56,569 nucleotides of DNA from Acidimicrobiia bacterium (GCA_013812505.1 JACCTH010000053.1:1-56569); one strand, 5' to 3'; shown: positions 8,229 through 17,438, counted from the first letter of the stretch. Made by a program: numbers and translations. Notes: a model not told the origin generated them from the letters alone.

Positions 8229-9394
8229 TAAGTCTTTTGTCTCGCGGCGGCGAAGACCGGCAGGCTGCGTTCGATCATCTCCATCGTCGCAGTCAACGAG
8301 ATCCGGAAGTAGCCAGGTCCTTCGGTGATCGAGCCGGGTAAGACGAGCACCCCTTGTCGCGCCAGCGTCGCGGCGAACTGATAGTCGTCGGGCCGCGGGG
8401 AGCCGACCCAGAGGTAGAACGCGCCTTCGGGGAGGCGCAATTCGTAGCCCATTTCTAACAGCGCGTCAGCCATCACGTCACGCTTCTTTTCGAGTTCGAT
8501 CAGGTCGATCGAGAGATCCTCGAGGTCATCAATTGAGTGTTGGAGCAGGGCGTTCGGAAAGAGCCACCCTCCCGACATCTGGGCGAGCTCGATCGCTCGT
8601 CTCAGTTCCTCTCGATTGGGAAGGTTCGGGCTCATGGCCAGCCAACCGATCCGCTGTCCGGGAGTCAAGAGCACCTTGCCGTAGCTGTAGGAGATGAGCG
8701 TGTGCGGGTAAAAGTCGACTGGACTGCTCAGTACAGAGCCGCTGAAGACCAGCCGGGCGTAGGGCTCGTCGGAGAGCAGGTAGATCGGGTTTCCGTGACG
8801 CTCCGATGCCTCGGTCAGCGCTCTGGCTAGAGCTGTCAGGGTGGAGGCCGGGTAGATCCGCCCGGTGGGGTTGTTAGGGGTGTTCACGATCACCATCCGG
8901 GTCTTCTCCGTGATCGCGCTGGCGATGCGATCCACATCGAGGTCGTGATCTTCCCTGCGGACGGGGACCTTGACCGGTCGCGCCCCGTTCAAAAGAAGCA
9001 TCGGCTCGTAGAAGAACCAGGTAGGCAAGGAGAAGATGACCTCGTCCCCAGGATCGAGGAGGGCATCGCAGGCTGTGGCAATCGCGCCGAAAGCGCCAAC
9101 AGTCAGGGCGATGTCCTCGGGCTGGAATTGCAGGCCTCTCCACTCGCTCAGCCGTCGAGCAACCGTTTGCCGGGCGTTGGGCTCGGACCGCTTGTAGGCG
9201 TACCAATCTTTCGATTCGGGTTCCAAGTGCTTGGCCAGCGCACCGATAAAGCCCGGCATCGCCATCTCCTGGGGATTGCCAAAGGCGAAATCGTTGATGC
9301 CGGGAGTGCTGCGATGCACGTCCCAGAAGTTGGTGACGAAGTCGAGCAAGTTGGCGGTGGCCCCGGCCACGGCAGTCATCCGAGCCGTGATCAC
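8228..9394 (-). CDS. class I/II PLP-dependent aminotransferase
   Basis: A 388-residue fold-type I aminotransferase. It has the substrate-side GFGNPQ-like segment (FAFGNPQEMAMPGF), the NTPNNPTGRIYP motif, LLSDEPYARLVFSG with the PLP-ring aspartate and tyrosine, and SYSYGKVLLTPGQRIGW with the Schiff-base lysine and the conserved arginine. Closest in feel to aspartate/aromatic aminotransferases. The start is GTG, whose G is the last base of the upstream VOC gene's TAG, so the two are translationally coupled. Substrate is not predictable. Confidence 0.9.
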   Translation of the reverse strand: MITARMTAVAGATANLLDFVTNFWDVHRSTPGINDFAFGNPQEMAMPGFIGALAKHLEPESKDWYAYKRSEPNARQTVARRLSEWRGLQFQPEDIALTVGAFGAIATACDALLDPGDEVIFSLPTWFFYEPMLLLNGARPVKVPVRREDHDLDVDRIASAITEKTRMVIVNTPNNPTGRIYPASTLTALARALTEASERHGNPIYLLSDEPYARLVFSGSVLSSPVDFYPHTLISYSYGKVLLTPGQRIGWLAMSPNLPNREELRRAIELAQMSGGWLFPNALLQHSIDDLEDLSIDLIELEKKRDVMADALLEMGYELRLPEGAFYLWVGSPRPDDYQFAATLARQGVLVLPGSITEGPGYFRISLTATMEMIERSLPVFAAARQKT

Positions 9395-9807
9395 TAGCTT
9401 TGCCTGCGATCCACTTCTTGGACGAGCCAGCCGTTGCCGTCGGGGTCGGAGAAATTGGCAAAGGAGCCGTACTTCTGTCGCTGGGGGTCGAGGCCGGGCG
9501 TCTGACCCTCCGGGCCAAAGTGGAAGGGTCCGTTCACCTCGATCCCGCGTTGTCGCAACTTGGTCAACGCCTCCTCGACGTCATCGACGCACAGATAGAG
9601 GCCTTCGACGGCGCCAGGCACGCTGCCGCCGAGGCCGGTTCCGAAGATGATCGAGGCATCCGAGCCGGGAGGCGTGAACTGCACAACGCGGAATTCGTCG
9701 CTCATTTGGTGGTCGACGTCACAATTGAAACCTATCTGCTCGTAGAAGGCCTTGGCGCGATCGACCTCGGTGACACCCAAAACCAACGCTTCGATTCTCA
9801 TGTCCAT
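9394..9807 (-). CDS. VOC (glyoxalase/bleomycin resistance) family protein
   Basis: A 137-residue single vicinal-oxygen-chelate protein with both beta-alpha-beta-beta-beta modules: MRIEALVLGVTEVDRAKAFY at the start and YLCVDDVEEALTKLRQRGIE, then FANFSDPDGNGWLVQEV at the end. VOC proteins bind a divalent metal and act on varied small molecules or confer resistance; the substrate here is unknown. Co-transcribed with the aminotransferase through a one-base overlap. Confidence 0.85.
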   Translation of the reverse strand: MDMRIEALVLGVTEVDRAKAFYEQIGFNCDVDHQMSDEFRVVQFTPPGSDASIIFGTGLGGSVPGAVEGLYLCVDDVEEALTKLRQRGIEVNGPFHFGPEGQTPGLDPQRQKYGSFANFSDPDGNGWLVQEVDRRQS

Positions 9808-9823
9808 GGGCGGACTTTAGGAA

Positions 9824-10117
9824 TCAGGCGGCGCGGTTGCGCTTGGTGGGAACCTTGGCCTTGATCTCGGTCGCCTTGGTCTTGGCTGTGTCGAGCAGCG
9901 TCGCCGCCCAGACGAACTCAGTGCCAAGAATCGCGAGACCGGGGATGATGAGGAGCCAGCCGGGAAGTACGGGTAGAAGCAAGCCGATCACGCCGCCGAG
10001 CACGAGCACCGTGCCGGCGATCACAACCACGGCGCGGATGATCAAAGGCCGGCGCTTGGCGCGGATCGCATCTTCCATTGGACGAGAAACGTTATCCATC
10101 ATCGGTAGGTATGTCAT
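9824..10117 (-). CDS. PGPGW-type small membrane protein
   Basis: A 97-residue protein with a hydrophobic core of two membrane segments around the signature LLLPVLPGWLLIIPGLAILG, followed by TEFVWA and a basic tail. This matches the PGPGW family of small inner-membrane proteins of unknown function. The longest start (10117) overlaps the end of metG by 26 bases; ATGs at 10102, 10099 and 10078 are equally possible and no clear ribosome-binding site decides between them. Confidence 0.75.
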   Translation of the reverse strand: MTYLPMMDNVSRPMEDAIRAKRRPLIIRAVVVIAGTVLVLGGVIGLLLPVLPGWLLIIPGLAILGTEFVWAATLLDTAKTKATEIKAKVPTKRNRAA

Positions 10118-11741
10118 TCATAATCTTTTGGAACAGGGGAGCGACCTGACCCAGGCTCGCCCCGGCCGCCACCTTGGGCCGGACCCAGCCGTTTTCATCG
10201 ATACCACCCAACATCGACCGCAAGGTGGGGGCGGTGAATGGGAGGTAAGGGCTGAAGGCAACACCGAGCCCGGCGATCGCGGCGATCGCGACCCAAAGCA
10301 CAGTTGCTCCCCGATCAGGATCGGACGTCACCAGCTTCCACGGCTCATGGGCGTTGAGGTAGACGTTGACAGCGGTGGCTGTGTCCATCGCCATACGTAA
10401 CCCTGCTCGCAACTCGACCTGCTCAATCAGTCTTGCGATCTCAGTGAGGCCGCGGTCGACGGCGTCGAGCACAGCCTGATCGTCATCTGTGAGTGCAGCC
10501 GGCGTCGGCACGCGTCCGTCGAAATTCCGAGTGGTGATCGTCAGCACCCGGTTGACGAGGTTGCCCCAGGTCGCGACGAGCTCCTCATTGATCCGCCGGA
10601 TGATCTCGTCGTCGGTGAGCTCCGTGTCGTTTTGTTCGGGTAGGACCGAGGCAATTGCATAACGGAGGGCGTCGGGCTCGAAACGCTCGGCGTACCAGCC
10701 GATCGAGCGGCCCACCCCTTTGGACTTCGACGCCTTCGCTCCTTTGAAAGTCACGTATTGGTTGGCGGGGACGTTTGTTGGCAGGTTGTGGTCTCCGTAA
10801 CCGAGGAGCATCGCCGGCCAGATGACCGCGTGAAAAGGGATGTTGTCCTTCCCTACGAAGTAGTAGGACTCAGCCTCCGGGTTTTGCCACCAGTCGCGCC
10901 ACGCTTCCGGCGTTCCTTGGATCTGCGCCCATTCCTTCGCCGCCGAGAGGTAGCCAATCACCGCTTCAAACCAGACGTAGATCCGTTTGCCCTCGCCCAG
11001 AGTGTCGGCCTCAGGTGGGATTGGCACGCCCCAATTGAGGTCGCGGGTGATTGCTCGATCTGGGAGGCCTTCGTCGATCATGCCCAACGCCCAATTTTTG
11101 ACGTGCTTTCTCCACCCCTCCTGCTCTTCCAGCCAGGCCTTCACCTCATCGCTGAACGCAGCCAGCCGCAAGAACCAATGCTTGGTCGCCCGCTGGATCG
11201 GACTCGCTCCCGACAAGCGGCTCCGGGGGTTGATCAAGTCGGTCGGGTCAAGCGTTCGCCCACAGTTGTCACATTGATCACCTCGAGCCTGGTCGTATCC
11301 GCAGTGCGGGCAGGTGCCTTCGACGTAACGATCCGGAAGAAATCGTTGCGCTTGCGGGTCGTAGAACTGAAGACTTTCCTCCTCCACGATCGTCCCTCGT
11401 TCCCGATGCGCTCGAAAGATGTCCCAGGTGACATCTCGGTGATTATCGGTGAGAGTCGTCGTGAAGAGGTCGAAGGAGATGCCGAGCGCATCCCAGTAAC
11501 CAACGATTTCGGGGTGGTAGCGATCGACGATCTCGTGCGGACTCACTCCCTCCTGGTCGGCCCGGACCGTGATAGGAGTGCCATGACCATCGGAGCCCGA
11601 GACCATCAGCACGCGGTTGCCGATCAGTCGGTGATAGCGGGCGAAGATGTCAGCCGGCAGATAAGCGCCTGCGAGGTGGCCGAGATGGAGCGAACCGGAG
11701 GCGTAGGGCCAGGCGACCGCGACGAGGATGGGACGGTTCAA
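10092..11741 (-). CDS. metG: methionyl-tRNA synthetase
   Basis: A 549-residue class I synthetase that charges tRNA-Met. The HIGH-type motif is HLGH in WPYASGSLHLGHLAGAY and the KMSKS-type motif is KASKS in TFKGAKASKSKGVG. A four-cysteine zinc knuckle lies in between (CPHCGYDQARGDQCDNCG). The anticodon-binding helical domain follows, and there is no C-terminal tRNA-binding (EMAP-like) extension. Start is TTG at 11741; no better ATG lies close upstream. Length and motifs are complete. Confidence 0.95.
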   Translation of the reverse strand: MNRPILVAVAWPYASGSLHLGHLAGAYLPADIFARYHRLIGNRVLMVSGSDGHGTPITVRADQEGVSPHEIVDRYHPEIVGYWDALGISFDLFTTTLTDNHRDVTWDIFRAHRERGTIVEEESLQFYDPQAQRFLPDRYVEGTCPHCGYDQARGDQCDNCGRTLDPTDLINPRSRLSGASPIQRATKHWFLRLAAFSDEVKAWLEEQEGWRKHVKNWALGMIDEGLPDRAITRDLNWGVPIPPEADTLGEGKRIYVWFEAVIGYLSAAKEWAQIQGTPEAWRDWWQNPEAESYYFVGKDNIPFHAVIWPAMLLGYGDHNLPTNVPANQYVTFKGAKASKSKGVGRSIGWYAERFEPDALRYAIASVLPEQNDTELTDDEIIRRINEELVATWGNLVNRVLTITTRNFDGRVPTPAALTDDDQAVLDAVDRGLTEIARLIEQVELRAGLRMAMDTATAVNVYLNAHEPWKLVTSDPDRGATVLWVAIAAIAGLGVAFSPYLPFTAPTLRSMLGGIDENGWVRPKVAAGASLGQVAPLFQKIMNDIPTDDG

Positions 11742-11788
11742 GGTCGGGGGAGCGTACCGCCCTGGGCACTCTGGCTAACTTCGATTAA

Positions 11789-12208
11789 GTGAGGGAACCG
11801 ACTGTTCGGCGCCTGTCGAGCGTTCATCGAGTTCTGTATCGCGCAACCGGAGGCAGAATCGGACGCCGCCTCGTGAGCAATGACATGCTCCTCCTCAGCA
11901 CTCGGGGTCGACGGACCGGAAAGCGGCACGAGGTGCCTCTCCTTTATCTGCGCGATGAGGGTCGGTTGGTCGTCATCGCTTCCTACGGCGGCCGTACCCA
12001 AAATCCGGACTGGTACGAAAACTTGCGGGCTGATCCCTTGGTCGTGGTGCAGGCCGATGGCCAACGTTTTGACGCTCGCGCGACGGTCTTGGCGGGGCCG
12101 GAGCGAGACACCTGGTGGCGGCGGTTTGTCGAGGCGTATCCAGGGTATTCCGGCTACCAGAAAAGGACCGATCGATCGATTCCGATCGTCGTTCTCGAGC
12201 CCAGGTGA
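11789..12208 (+). CDS. deazaflavin (F420)-dependent nitroreductase family protein
   Basis: A 139-residue Ddn-like split-barrel protein. Typical elements are LLLSTRGRRTGKRHEVPLLY, the core VVIASYGGRTQNPDWYENLR and the C-terminal DRSIPIVVLEP. Relatives bind coenzyme F420 and reduce quinones or nitro compounds. Start GTG at 11789, 47 bases from the divergent metG. It converges on a remnant of a PPOX-type gene. Confidence 0.88.
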   Translation: MREPTVRRLSSVHRVLYRATGGRIGRRLVSNDMLLLSTRGRRTGKRHEVPLLYLRDEGRLVVIASYGGRTQNPDWYENLRADPLVVVQADGQRFDARATVLAGPERDTWWRRFVEAYPGYSGYQKRTDRSIPIVVLEPR

Positions 12209-12216
12209 TGCTTGGC

Positions 12217-12341
12217 TCAGCCGAGTCCCCAAGAGATGATGCGGTCGGGGGTGATGCGGACCAGACCACCAGCTTCAGTCACGGCTTCCGCTGGGCCCTC
12301 AATGATGACGCCTCGTGGTGGCCAGGGGCTGTTCGCCTGTT
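12217..12341 (-). pseudogene. C-terminal remnant of a PPOX/F420-type flavin-binding gene
   Basis: Reading the minus strand from about 12341 to a TGA at 12217-12219 gives SPWPPRGVIIEGPAEAV followed by TEAGGLVRITPDRIISWGLG, which is the recognisable C-terminal end of pyridoxamine-5'-phosphate-oxidase-like F420/FMN proteins. A stop codon lies immediately upstream in frame (12342-12347) and no N-terminal part is visible, so this is a 5'-truncated relic. The rest of the 12342-12617 interval contains no gene I can support. Confidence 0.6.
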
Positions 12342-12617
12342 TCTAACATTGCTCACCCTCAGTCTGTGGCTGATCGTCTCGTAGGTGCTTGGTCTATTCG
12401 GCAAAGCCGGTCCGGGTCCGACTGGCAGCTGGACCTGAAGGCCGGGTCTATTTCCGAACGGTGCAGACGTAGCTGAGAAGAAGGATTCATGTCTCATCCG
12501 ATTTCTACTAGCACACTTGCTAACGCCAACGCGAATACCAACAGCACAGAGGGAAACGGACCGGCTCAGCGAAGGCCAAAAAGCCACCAGGAATGGCTCT
12601 TTCGACATGGCCGGCCA
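12342..12617. other. intergenic interval without a supported gene
   Basis: No reading frame here resembles a protein family. A plus-strand ORF from 12489 has low-complexity Asn/Thr N-terminal sequence and runs antisense into the LuxR-type gene, so it is probably not coding. Confidence 0.4.
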
Positions 12618-13808
12618 TCAGAGGAGACGAACCTCGGCCGCCTTAGGTGGGTTTACCCACTTGGGTTGGAGTCCGGCGGACCATTCGGTGGATTGGATCG
12701 GGCGTTCCTCCTGGAGGCGAGGAAAGTAGTGGTCGAAGAACACCGTTGACACCAACTGGCGTCTGGTGCGTATCCCGACTTTGTCGAAGATCGCTTTGAG
12801 GTGGTCTTGCACGGTGTGGGCGGAGATGAAGAGGCGTTGGGCCATCTCGGCCGTCGATAGACCCTGCAGGACGCACAGAGCCACGTCCTGTTCGCGATCG
12901 CTGAGCTCATAAGCCTTGAGCAGCAGTGGGGCGATTTCTGGCCGTCGCGCTGGCTCAATGATGACGGCGGTGCCCTTGCGTCGACCTTCGAGGAGGGTCC
13001 CGTGGACCGTCAGCCACCGCCCGCTGCGGGTGGGGATGCGGGCCCGCACCGGACCCGCTTCCTCTCCGGATTCCGCCGCCAGCCGGGTCCGTTCTATCAC
13101 CGCCTGGATCGCACCCGGAAGGCCGACCGAATCGGGCTGTCCCGGGTCGATGAGCTGTTCCAACCAGTAGGCAACCGATGGGCTCAATGCTTCCACCCGG
13201 TCGTGCTCGTCGAGAAGGACCAGGCCGGGAGCTTCGGGCGATTCGACCTCGCCGGTCGCTTGGAGTACGAGCGCAGTGCGTATGCCCTCGGCCATCGGTC
13301 TGGAAAGACCGGCCAAAAATGTTCCATCGGCCTCGGCGAAGCCTGGCTGGTCCGGTCCCCGAAATATGGCCACTCCGGCCCAACAGGAGCCGTCGGCGAC
13401 GAAAACGGCCCGCAGTTCGGCCTCGAGCCCGAACGGACGGACGAGCGTGTGATACCGGGGACTCCGTTCAGGCTGGCCATCGGTGGCTTCGGCGAGTATC
13501 CCCACCGAGTACGGTCCGGTTGCTAACGCCGCGAACTTGTTGTAGTCCTCCTCCCGGTACTCGTTGGTCATGACGCCGAGATTCACTGCTCGTCTCCGCT
13601 CGTCGTCGAGGGCCAGGTCCTCGTTGACATGACCTGTAAGCAACAAGGTCGAAGGGTCGACGGTGAAGAAGCATGCCGCTCCTTCGTGCTCCACCACACG
13701 TCGAATCTGCTCACCCGCCAGTCTCAAAAACGTGACAAGATCAAGGCCCCGATGGGCGAGACGAATGACCTCCCGGCGGGCACGATCGGCGGTGTCGGCG
13801 GATCCCAT
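12618..13808 (-). CDS. GAF-like sensor with LuxR-type HTH (transcriptional regulator)
   Basis: A protein of about 396 residues (ATG at 13808, MGSADTADRARREV; an ATG 11 codons upstream is also open). The N-terminal 180 residues resemble a GAF-type sensor (LRLAGEQIRRVVEHEGAACF); a PAS-like middle part follows (LVLLDEHDRVEALSPS). The C-terminus is a LuxR DNA-binding domain with LSDREQDVALCVLQGLSTAE and AHTVQDHLKAIFDKVGIRTR, so it is a stand-alone transcription factor without a receiver domain. The cupin gene lies directly upstream on the same strand, and a palindrome before that gene could be its operator. Confidence 0.85.
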   Translation of the reverse strand: MGSADTADRARREVIRLAHRGLDLVTFLRLAGEQIRRVVEHEGAACFFTVDPSTLLLTGHVNEDLALDDERRRAVNLGVMTNEYREEDYNKFAALATGPYSVGILAEATDGQPERSPRYHTLVRPFGLEAELRAVFVADGSCWAGVAIFRGPDQPGFAEADGTFLAGLSRPMAEGIRTALVLQATGEVESPEAPGLVLLDEHDRVEALSPSVAYWLEQLIDPGQPDSVGLPGAIQAVIERTRLAAESGEEAGPVRARIPTRSGRWLTVHGTLLEGRRKGTAVIIEPARRPEIAPLLLKAYELSDREQDVALCVLQGLSTAEMAQRLFISAHTVQDHLKAIFDKVGIRTRRQLVSTVFFDHYFPRLQEERPIQSTEWSAGLQPKWVNPPKAAEVRLL

Positions 13809-13868
13809 CGGCGGATCGTACGCCTCCCTGACACCACACACGGCCGAGCCCCACGTCGAAGTCGACCG

Positions 13869-14354
13869 TTACGCCGGCGGCGGACCCACAATCGTCGTCC
13901 CGAACCGGGCCGCCACGCGTCCCATCTCCTCGAGATCAGGGAACACCTCAGGAAGAGGCGGAACCGTGTGACTCGGCGCCGCTTCACCCATCGCCCGGAA
14001 CAGACCTTCATGGCCAGTCCCCCGAGTGAAGAGCAGCAGCATCCGCCCCTCCGACTCGAACCGGAACGCGTGCTCCACCCCAGGAGGAACAAAGATGAAG
14101 GATCCCGGATCAGCCTTCACCTCCGCACCCTCGACAAAGAGCGTCACCAATCCATCCGCCACGTAGAAAGCCTCTGTCTCCGTCTCGTGGTGATGGAGGG
14201 GAATAGCCAAACCTCCCCCGGCTCGCACCTCGACTGCGGTGTAATCGCCGCCCACCTGCTCAGCCACAGCCTTATAGGTGTAGAGGCCACCCAAGGCCCA
14301 GTACGCATCACCCTCATGAGAACCGACCCAGAACGCAACCTGCTCCGCCGACAT
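13869..14354 (-). CDS. cupin domain protein
   Basis: A 161-residue protein with a single cupin barrel. The metal-binding motif is PLHHHETETEAFYV and the second motif PGSFIFVPPGVEHAF. The start ATG at 14354 is fixed by a strong ribosome-binding site (AAGGAGG, seven bases upstream on the minus strand), so the longer open frame is not used. Cupins of this type bind a metal and may be dioxygenases, isomerases or ligand sensors; nothing narrows this. Same strand and adjacent to the LuxR-type regulator, probably one transcript. Confidence 0.85.
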   Translation of the reverse strand: MSAEQVAFWVGSHEGDAYWALGGLYTYKAVAEQVGGDYTAVEVRAGGGLAIPLHHHETETEAFYVADGLVTLFVEGAEVKADPGSFIFVPPGVEHAFRFESEGRMLLLFTRGTGHEGLFRAMGEAAPSHTVPPLPEVFPDLEEMGRVAARFGTTIVGPPPA

Positions 14355-14411
14355 CCGAAACCTCCTTGTTGTTCGTTCACGAGAAAGTACCGATAACAAG
14401 GGTCTCGGTCC

Positions 14412-14429
14412 ATCCCAAGAATCTGGGAT
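14412..14429. promoter_or_regulatory. 18-bp palindrome upstream of cupin-LuxR genes
   Basis: ATCCCA (14412-14417), six-base centre AGAATC, TGGGAT (14424-14429). It lies 58 bases upstream of the cupin start. Size and spacing fit the inverted repeats bound by LuxR-type HTH dimers, so autoregulation by the downstream LuxR-type gene is a reasonable inference. Confidence 0.45.
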
Positions 14430-14539
14430 AGATCAACTCCAAGTCTTCACGGCTGACAGCTCCGAGGCATTGAACTCGACATTACTTTTCGCCCAGTGAA
14501 ACCTCGCCGGCGCGCCTGCCTGAGCCATGATTTCCGAGC

Positions 14540-15433
14540 CTAATTTCGTTCGGTGGGCTGGTATCCGCGCAAACGCGGCATACCAAACCTGGGTTCGCGG
14601 TTTTGGCGGCCGACCAACACGACACCGGTGAGGATGAGGATGGCGCCGAGGGCGAGTCGCCAGCCCAAGGGTTCGTTGAAGAGAATGACGCCGCCGAGGA
14701 CACCCACCATCGGGATTAGATAGCCGGAGAGCGACGCCTGGCTCGCCGGTGCGATCTCGGACACGGCCAGAATCGAACCGAAGGCGGCCACGCCGCTAAG
14801 GCCGAGAAGAGTCATCAAAAGCCACATCTCAGACGTTGGCGCCTGCCAGCGGTTAGTGACGGCGGTGACGACAAAAGCAGCCAATGCAGCGCCCGTCATC
14901 ATGGCAGTGAGGGTTGCGGCGGGGCGAAAGTAGGTTGCAACGCGCTTCACGAGCAACAAGCTCGCGCCTTGCATTGCCGCTCCAGCGAGGGCAAAGGCCA
15001 TGCCGGTCACCGGGCTAGAGCTGAGACTTCCAGCAAGGAAACCCACCCCGGTCACGGACGAGATCAGTCCTACAGCCTTTGCGCGGGTGAAGCGATCGTC
15101 CGCGGCGACCCAGTGCGCGGTCAACGCAGTGAAGACGGGTCCGAGCGAGATGATCAGCGTGTTGACCGACGCCGGCAGCGATTCGAACCCTAAGTTGAAC
15201 AACATTGCGGGCCCTCCACCATTGAGAGCGCCCGCCAACATCGCCATCCGCCATCCCCGGGCCTCAACGCCTCCAGCACGCAGATAGATCGGGATCGAGC
15301 CGATCGCGGTGATCGTCATCATCACTGCGGTTCCAAACACTGGATCGAGGCCGTTATCGATTATGTGCTTCGAGACAAGACCGCCAGTGCCAAAGACGAT
15401 GCCGGTGGTGAGGATGTAGAGCCAGGCTTTCAA
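14540..15433 (-). CDS. EamA/DMT-superfamily transporter
   Basis: A 297-residue integral membrane protein with ten predicted hydrophobic segments arranged as two EamA repeats. It starts MKAWLYILTTGIVFGTGGLV and has the family's ALNGGGPAMLFNLGFESLP and IPMVGVLGGVILFNEPLGW near the end of each repeat. These proteins export metabolites or amino acids. Divergent from the acetoacetate-CoA ligase gene with 42 bases between the starts. Confidence 0.9.
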   Translation of the reverse strand: MKAWLYILTTGIVFGTGGLVSKHIIDNGLDPVFGTAVMMTITAIGSIPIYLRAGGVEARGWRMAMLAGALNGGGPAMLFNLGFESLPASVNTLIISLGPVFTALTAHWVAADDRFTRAKAVGLISSVTGVGFLAGSLSSSPVTGMAFALAGAAMQGASLLLVKRVATYFRPAATLTAMMTGAALAAFVVTAVTNRWQAPTSEMWLLMTLLGLSGVAAFGSILAVSEIAPASQASLSGYLIPMVGVLGGVILFNEPLGWRLALGAILILTGVVLVGRQNREPRFGMPRLRGYQPTERN

Positions 15434-15475
15434 CCAGGCTCAGTTTGGCCGAAGCTGCTCACCTATTGTCACATC

Positions 15476-17410
15476 ATGGACGTGCCACGCGAACTGTGGA
15501 CTCCGCCTTTCGACGCCTGGGAGGCAAGTCGAGTCGGGCGCTTTCTCCGAGGCATCGAGGGCAAGCACGGCGTCTCTTTTGCTGACTACGAATCCGCCTG
15601 GCGCTGGTCGGTAGAACATTTGCCAGAGTTTTGGAACGAAGTCGTCGACTTCTTCGAGATAGCCATCACTCCGGCGACTGTGGTGCTTGGCACCGAAACC
15701 ATGCCTGGCGCGCAATGGTTCGCCGGGTCGACTCTCAACTATGCAACTAATGCCCTCAGCTGGGAGGACAAAAGTGCGGTGGCTCTCATCGCCAGATCGC
15801 AGACTCGGCAGGACGACATTGTTCTCAAAGCTTCGGACTTGCGGCAGCTGGTCCGGGCAGCCGCCGCCGGTCTGAGACGGCTCGGAGTTGAAAAGGGCGA
15901 CCGAGTGGTGGCTTACCTTCCCAACATCCCCGAAGCGCTGATCGCGTTTCTCGCCTGCGCTTCCCTGGGAGCGATCTGGTCGTCGTGTCCTCCCGAGTTT
16001 GGAATCCGGAGCGTGGTCGACCGATTTCGCCAGATCGAACCGAAAGTCCTGCTCGCGGTTGACGGTTACCGCCACCGCGGAAAGCCGATCGATCGCTCCG
16101 AGCAAGTGGCCGAGATCAAGCGAGCCATGCCTTCGCTCGAGCACACAATCACTGTGGGCTACCTGGAACCGGGAGGCGACTGGGATTCATTGCTCTCTGT
16201 CGACAACGGCTTCGAGCCGATTCAGGTGCCGTTCGACCATCCGCTCTACGTCCTCTACTCCTCCGGCACCACCGGACTGCCCAAGCCGATCGTCCACGGC
16301 CATGGCGGCATCACGCTCGAGCATTGCCGGGCCCTCGGCCTCCAACATGACCTCGGCCCCGGCGATCGCTTCGCCTGGTACTCGACCACCGGGTGGATGA
16401 TGTGGAACCTCAACATTTCCGGGCTTCTGGTCGACGCCACGGTGGTCCTCTTCGAAGGCGATCCCTCCTTTCCCGATCTTGGCGAGCTTTGGCGTTTGGC
16501 TGAGGACCACCGTCTCACCACTTTGGGCGCCAGCGCCGGTTTTGTCCTCTCCTGTATGAAGGCCGGCCTCGTCCCTAAAGGACAATTCGATCTGTCAGCT
16601 CTGGACTCATTCGGCTCCACGGGTTCGCCGCTCCCTTCGGAGGGTTTCCGCTGGCTCAACGAAGCAGTAGGGGATCGAGTCAAGATCGTTTCAACCTCCG
16701 GCGGCACGGACGTTTGCACCGCCTTTGTCGGCGGGTCGCCGCTGGTCCCGGTGTGGGAAGGAGAGATCAGTTGCCGTTATCTGGGGATGGCAGTGGAAGC
16801 GTTCGATCCTGAAGGCAACTCGGTGATGGGAGAGACGGGTGAGTTGGTGATAACAAAGCCGATGCCCTCGATGCCGGTCGGGTTCTGGAACGATCCCGAT
16901 GGCGCCGCCTATCGGGCCGCCTACTTTGAGCACTTTCCCGGCATCTGGCGACATGGGGATTGGATCGAGATCACCGAGCGGGGAAGTTGCATCATCACCG
17001 GCCGCTCCGATGCGACCCTCAACCGTGGCGGGGTGCGGATGGGCACCTCGGAGTTCTATTCGGTTGTCGAATCAATCCCCGAAGTGTCTGACAGCTTGGT
17101 GGTCCATCTCGATGACGGCTCCGGGTTCGGCGATTTGATTTTGTTCGTCGTCGCCGACCCGGAGCTCGAATGGGACAAGCTGGCCGAAGCCATCAGGGTG
17201 GAACTTCGCCAGGAGCTGTCACCCCGTCATGTTCCCGACCAGATCCATCGCATCAACTCCGTGCCCCGCACCGTCTCGGGCAAAAAGATGGAGTTACCGG
17301 TCAAGAGGATCCTGATGGGACGGCCGATTGAGGAGGTAGCCAACCAGGGGGCGATGGTCAACCCCGACAGCCTCGAAAATCTCCGAGCGCAGGTTCCTCA
17401 ACTCAAATGA
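15476..17410 (+). CDS. acetoacetate-CoA ligase
   Basis: A 644-residue adenylate-forming enzyme. The start ATG at 15476 gives MDVPRELWTPPFDAWEASRV, the usual N-terminus; a longer open frame would overlap the divergent transporter. The P-loop is LYSSGTTGLPKPIVHG, followed by STTGWMMWNLNISGLL, which is typical of acetoacetyl-CoA synthetases, and the C-terminal lysine is in TVSGKKMELPVKRI. The enzyme activates acetoacetate to acetoacetyl-CoA for ketone-body or polyhydroxyalkanoate metabolism. Length fits AacS better than acetyl-CoA synthetase. Confidence 0.93.
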   Translation: MDVPRELWTPPFDAWEASRVGRFLRGIEGKHGVSFADYESAWRWSVEHLPEFWNEVVDFFEIAITPATVVLGTETMPGAQWFAGSTLNYATNALSWEDKSAVALIARSQTRQDDIVLKASDLRQLVRAAAAGLRRLGVEKGDRVVAYLPNIPEALIAFLACASLGAIWSSCPPEFGIRSVVDRFRQIEPKVLLAVDGYRHRGKPIDRSEQVAEIKRAMPSLEHTITVGYLEPGGDWDSLLSVDNGFEPIQVPFDHPLYVLYSSGTTGLPKPIVHGHGGITLEHCRALGLQHDLGPGDRFAWYSTTGWMMWNLNISGLLVDATVVLFEGDPSFPDLGELWRLAEDHRLTTLGASAGFVLSCMKAGLVPKGQFDLSALDSFGSTGSPLPSEGFRWLNEAVGDRVKIVSTSGGTDVCTAFVGGSPLVPVWEGEISCRYLGMAVEAFDPEGNSVMGETGELVITKPMPSMPVGFWNDPDGAAYRAAYFEHFPGIWRHGDWIEITERGSCIITGRSDATLNRGGVRMGTSEFYSVVESIPEVSDSLVVHLDDGSGFGDLILFVVADPELEWDKLAEAIRVELRQELSPRHVPDQIHRINSVPRTVSGKKMELPVKRILMGRPIEEVANQGAMVNPDSLENLRAQVPQLK

Positions 17411-17438
17411 ATGTCCGCCGGAGGAGAGTGGCCTCAAG

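Noticed and set aside
10758..11792. 344-codon plus-strand open frame
   Set aside because: Antisense to metG, which carries all synthetase motifs.
12489..12749. Plus-strand ORF starting MSHPISTSTLANANANTN
   Set aside because: Low-complexity start, no ribosome-binding site and antisense to the end of the LuxR-type gene.
15176..15196. GATTCGAACC, resembling a minus-strand tRNA T-loop
   Set aside because: Lies within the DMT transporter gene and no acceptor or anticodon stems can be drawn.
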